A stretch of 64,000 nt of DNA from Streptomyces cyaneogriseus subsp. noncyanogenus (lineage in GTDB: Bacteria; Actinomycetota; Actinomycetes; Streptomycetales; Streptomycetaceae), in assembly GCF_000931445.1 (NCBI RefSeq), contig NZ_CP010849.1, positions 1,550,001 to 1,614,000 of the forward strand, written 5' to 3'. Numbering within the stretch: the first letter of the stretch is position 1; every line of letters begins with the position of its first letter. Under the pieces are notes generated by a model, which was not told where the DNA came from, did no database searches, and saw nothing but the letters and a program-made list of their open reading frames with translations. Shown here piece after piece: positions 63,446 to 64,000 of the stretch. The translations under genes were made by a program, and so were the position numbers.

Positions 63446-64000
63446 TCAGCGGGCGTAGTACTCGACGACGAGCTGCTCGTCGCAGATCACCGGGATCTCC
63501 TTGCGGTTCGGCTCACGGTCCAGGCGGAACGCCAGGGCCTTGAGGTTCACCTGGAGGTAGCGCGGGGTCTCGCCGTCGGGGGCGAAGCCGCCTTCACGGG
63601 CGATCGTGAAGAGCGTCTTCTCCTTGGAGCGCTCGCGGACCTGCACCACGTCGTCGGGACGGACGACGAAGGACGGCTTGTCGACCTTCTTGCCGTTGAC
63701 CTGGATGTGGCCGTGGACGACCATCTGGCGGGCCTGGTAGATCGTGCGGGCGATGCCCGAACGCAGGACCAGCGCGTCGAGGCGCTTCTCCAGCTCCACG
63801 ATCAGGGCCTCACCGGTCTTGCCCTGGACCTTGGAGGCACGCTCGTAGGCGCGGACGAGCTGGCGCTCGGAGATGTCGTACTGAGCGCGCAGGCGCTGCT
63901 TCTCCAGCAGACGGACCTTGTAGTCCGAGTTCTGCTTGCGGCCGCGGCCGTGCTCACCCGGCGGGTAGGGGCGGGCCTCGAAGTACTTGACGGCCTTCGG
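63446..64000 (-). CDS. rpsD: 30S ribosomal protein S4 (N terminus beyond window)
   Basis: 184 residues visible; about 20 N-terminal residues lie past the window end. The visible part begins PKAVKYFEARPYPPG and contains HGRGRKQNSDYKVRLLEKQR. The S4 RNA-binding domain follows (KRLDALVLRSGIARTIYQAR, HGHIQVNGKKVDKPS), ending EQLVVEYYAR. S4 nucleates 30S assembly on 16S rRNA. No zinc-binding cysteines are visible in this part. It is a stand-alone rpsD, away from the main ribosomal operons, as expected for Streptomyces. Confidence 0.98.
   Translation of the reverse strand, partial: PKAVKYFEARPYPPGEHGRGRKQNSDYKVRLLEKQRLRAQYDISERQLVRAYERASKVQGKTGEALIVELEKRLDALVLRSGIARTIYQARQMVVHGHIQVNGKKVDKPSFVVRPDDVVQVRERSKEKTLFTIAREGGFAPDGETPRYLQVNLKALAFRLDREPNRKEIPVICDEQLVVEYYAR

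Overview
The window is about 72% GC, with strong third-position GC bias, frequent GTG starts, a bldD developmental regulator and an actinobacterial integration host factor (sIHF). Together these point to a Streptomyces chromosome. From memory, the gene order matches the conserved core between hisG and rpsD of S. coelicolor (bldD, sIHF and rpsD would be SCO1489, SCO1480 and SCO1505). I could not check this by alignment. I saw no tRNA, rRNA, CRISPR array, insertion sequence or prophage.

Layout. 1-0.6 kb: end of a CbxX-type AAA ATPase. 0.6-3 kb: two CNNM/CorC membrane proteins. 3.3-8.3 kb: a long minus-strand operon under an FMN riboswitch, ribE-ribM-ribBA-ribH followed by hisE, hisG and a PH-domain membrane protein. 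8.5-10.9 kb: a secreted GH18 chitinase behind two tandem DasR-type boxes. 11.2-13.8 kb: a ROK repressor and an MFS transporter sharing a palindromic operator. 13.9-17.2 kb: uracil-type permease, DUF5995 protein and an LLM oxidoreductase. 17.3-22.3 kb: a probable lysine-catabolism module (cationic amino acid permease, AsnC/Lrp regulator, DavA-like amidase, DavB-like monooxygenase) with repeated CGTTGC(G) boxes upstream of both transcription units. 22.7-30 kb: GuaB1-type GMP reductase/IMPDH-like enzyme, barstar, SorC regulator, rpe, rsmB, fmt and a small HTH protein.

30.2-46.9 kb is one-directional core metabolism on the minus strand. In transcription order it reads pyrR-pyrB-pyrC-(TM/PH-like protein)-carA-carB-pyrD-pyrF, then sihF-gmk-rpoZ-coaBC-metK-priA. 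pyrR is preceded by a PyrR-binding-like RNA element overlapping its ribosome-binding site. bldD diverges from pyrR. 47.8-61 kb, again minus strand: alaS with two small partners, ruvX, mltG, aroE, aroC-aroK-aroB, a P-loop kinase-like protein, a degenerate M24 peptidase-fold protein, efp and nusB. The window closes with a plus-strand STAND/AfsR-like ATPase without a DNA-binding domain and the minus-strand rpsD, cut by the window edge.

Most of the window is conserved housekeeping. The items I would follow up are the CGTTGCG boxes of the lysine module, the M24-fold protein that has lost metal ligands, the orphan barstar, the PyrR RNA element and the intra-operon hairpins of the pyr operon, and the probably near-leaderless STAND ATPase.
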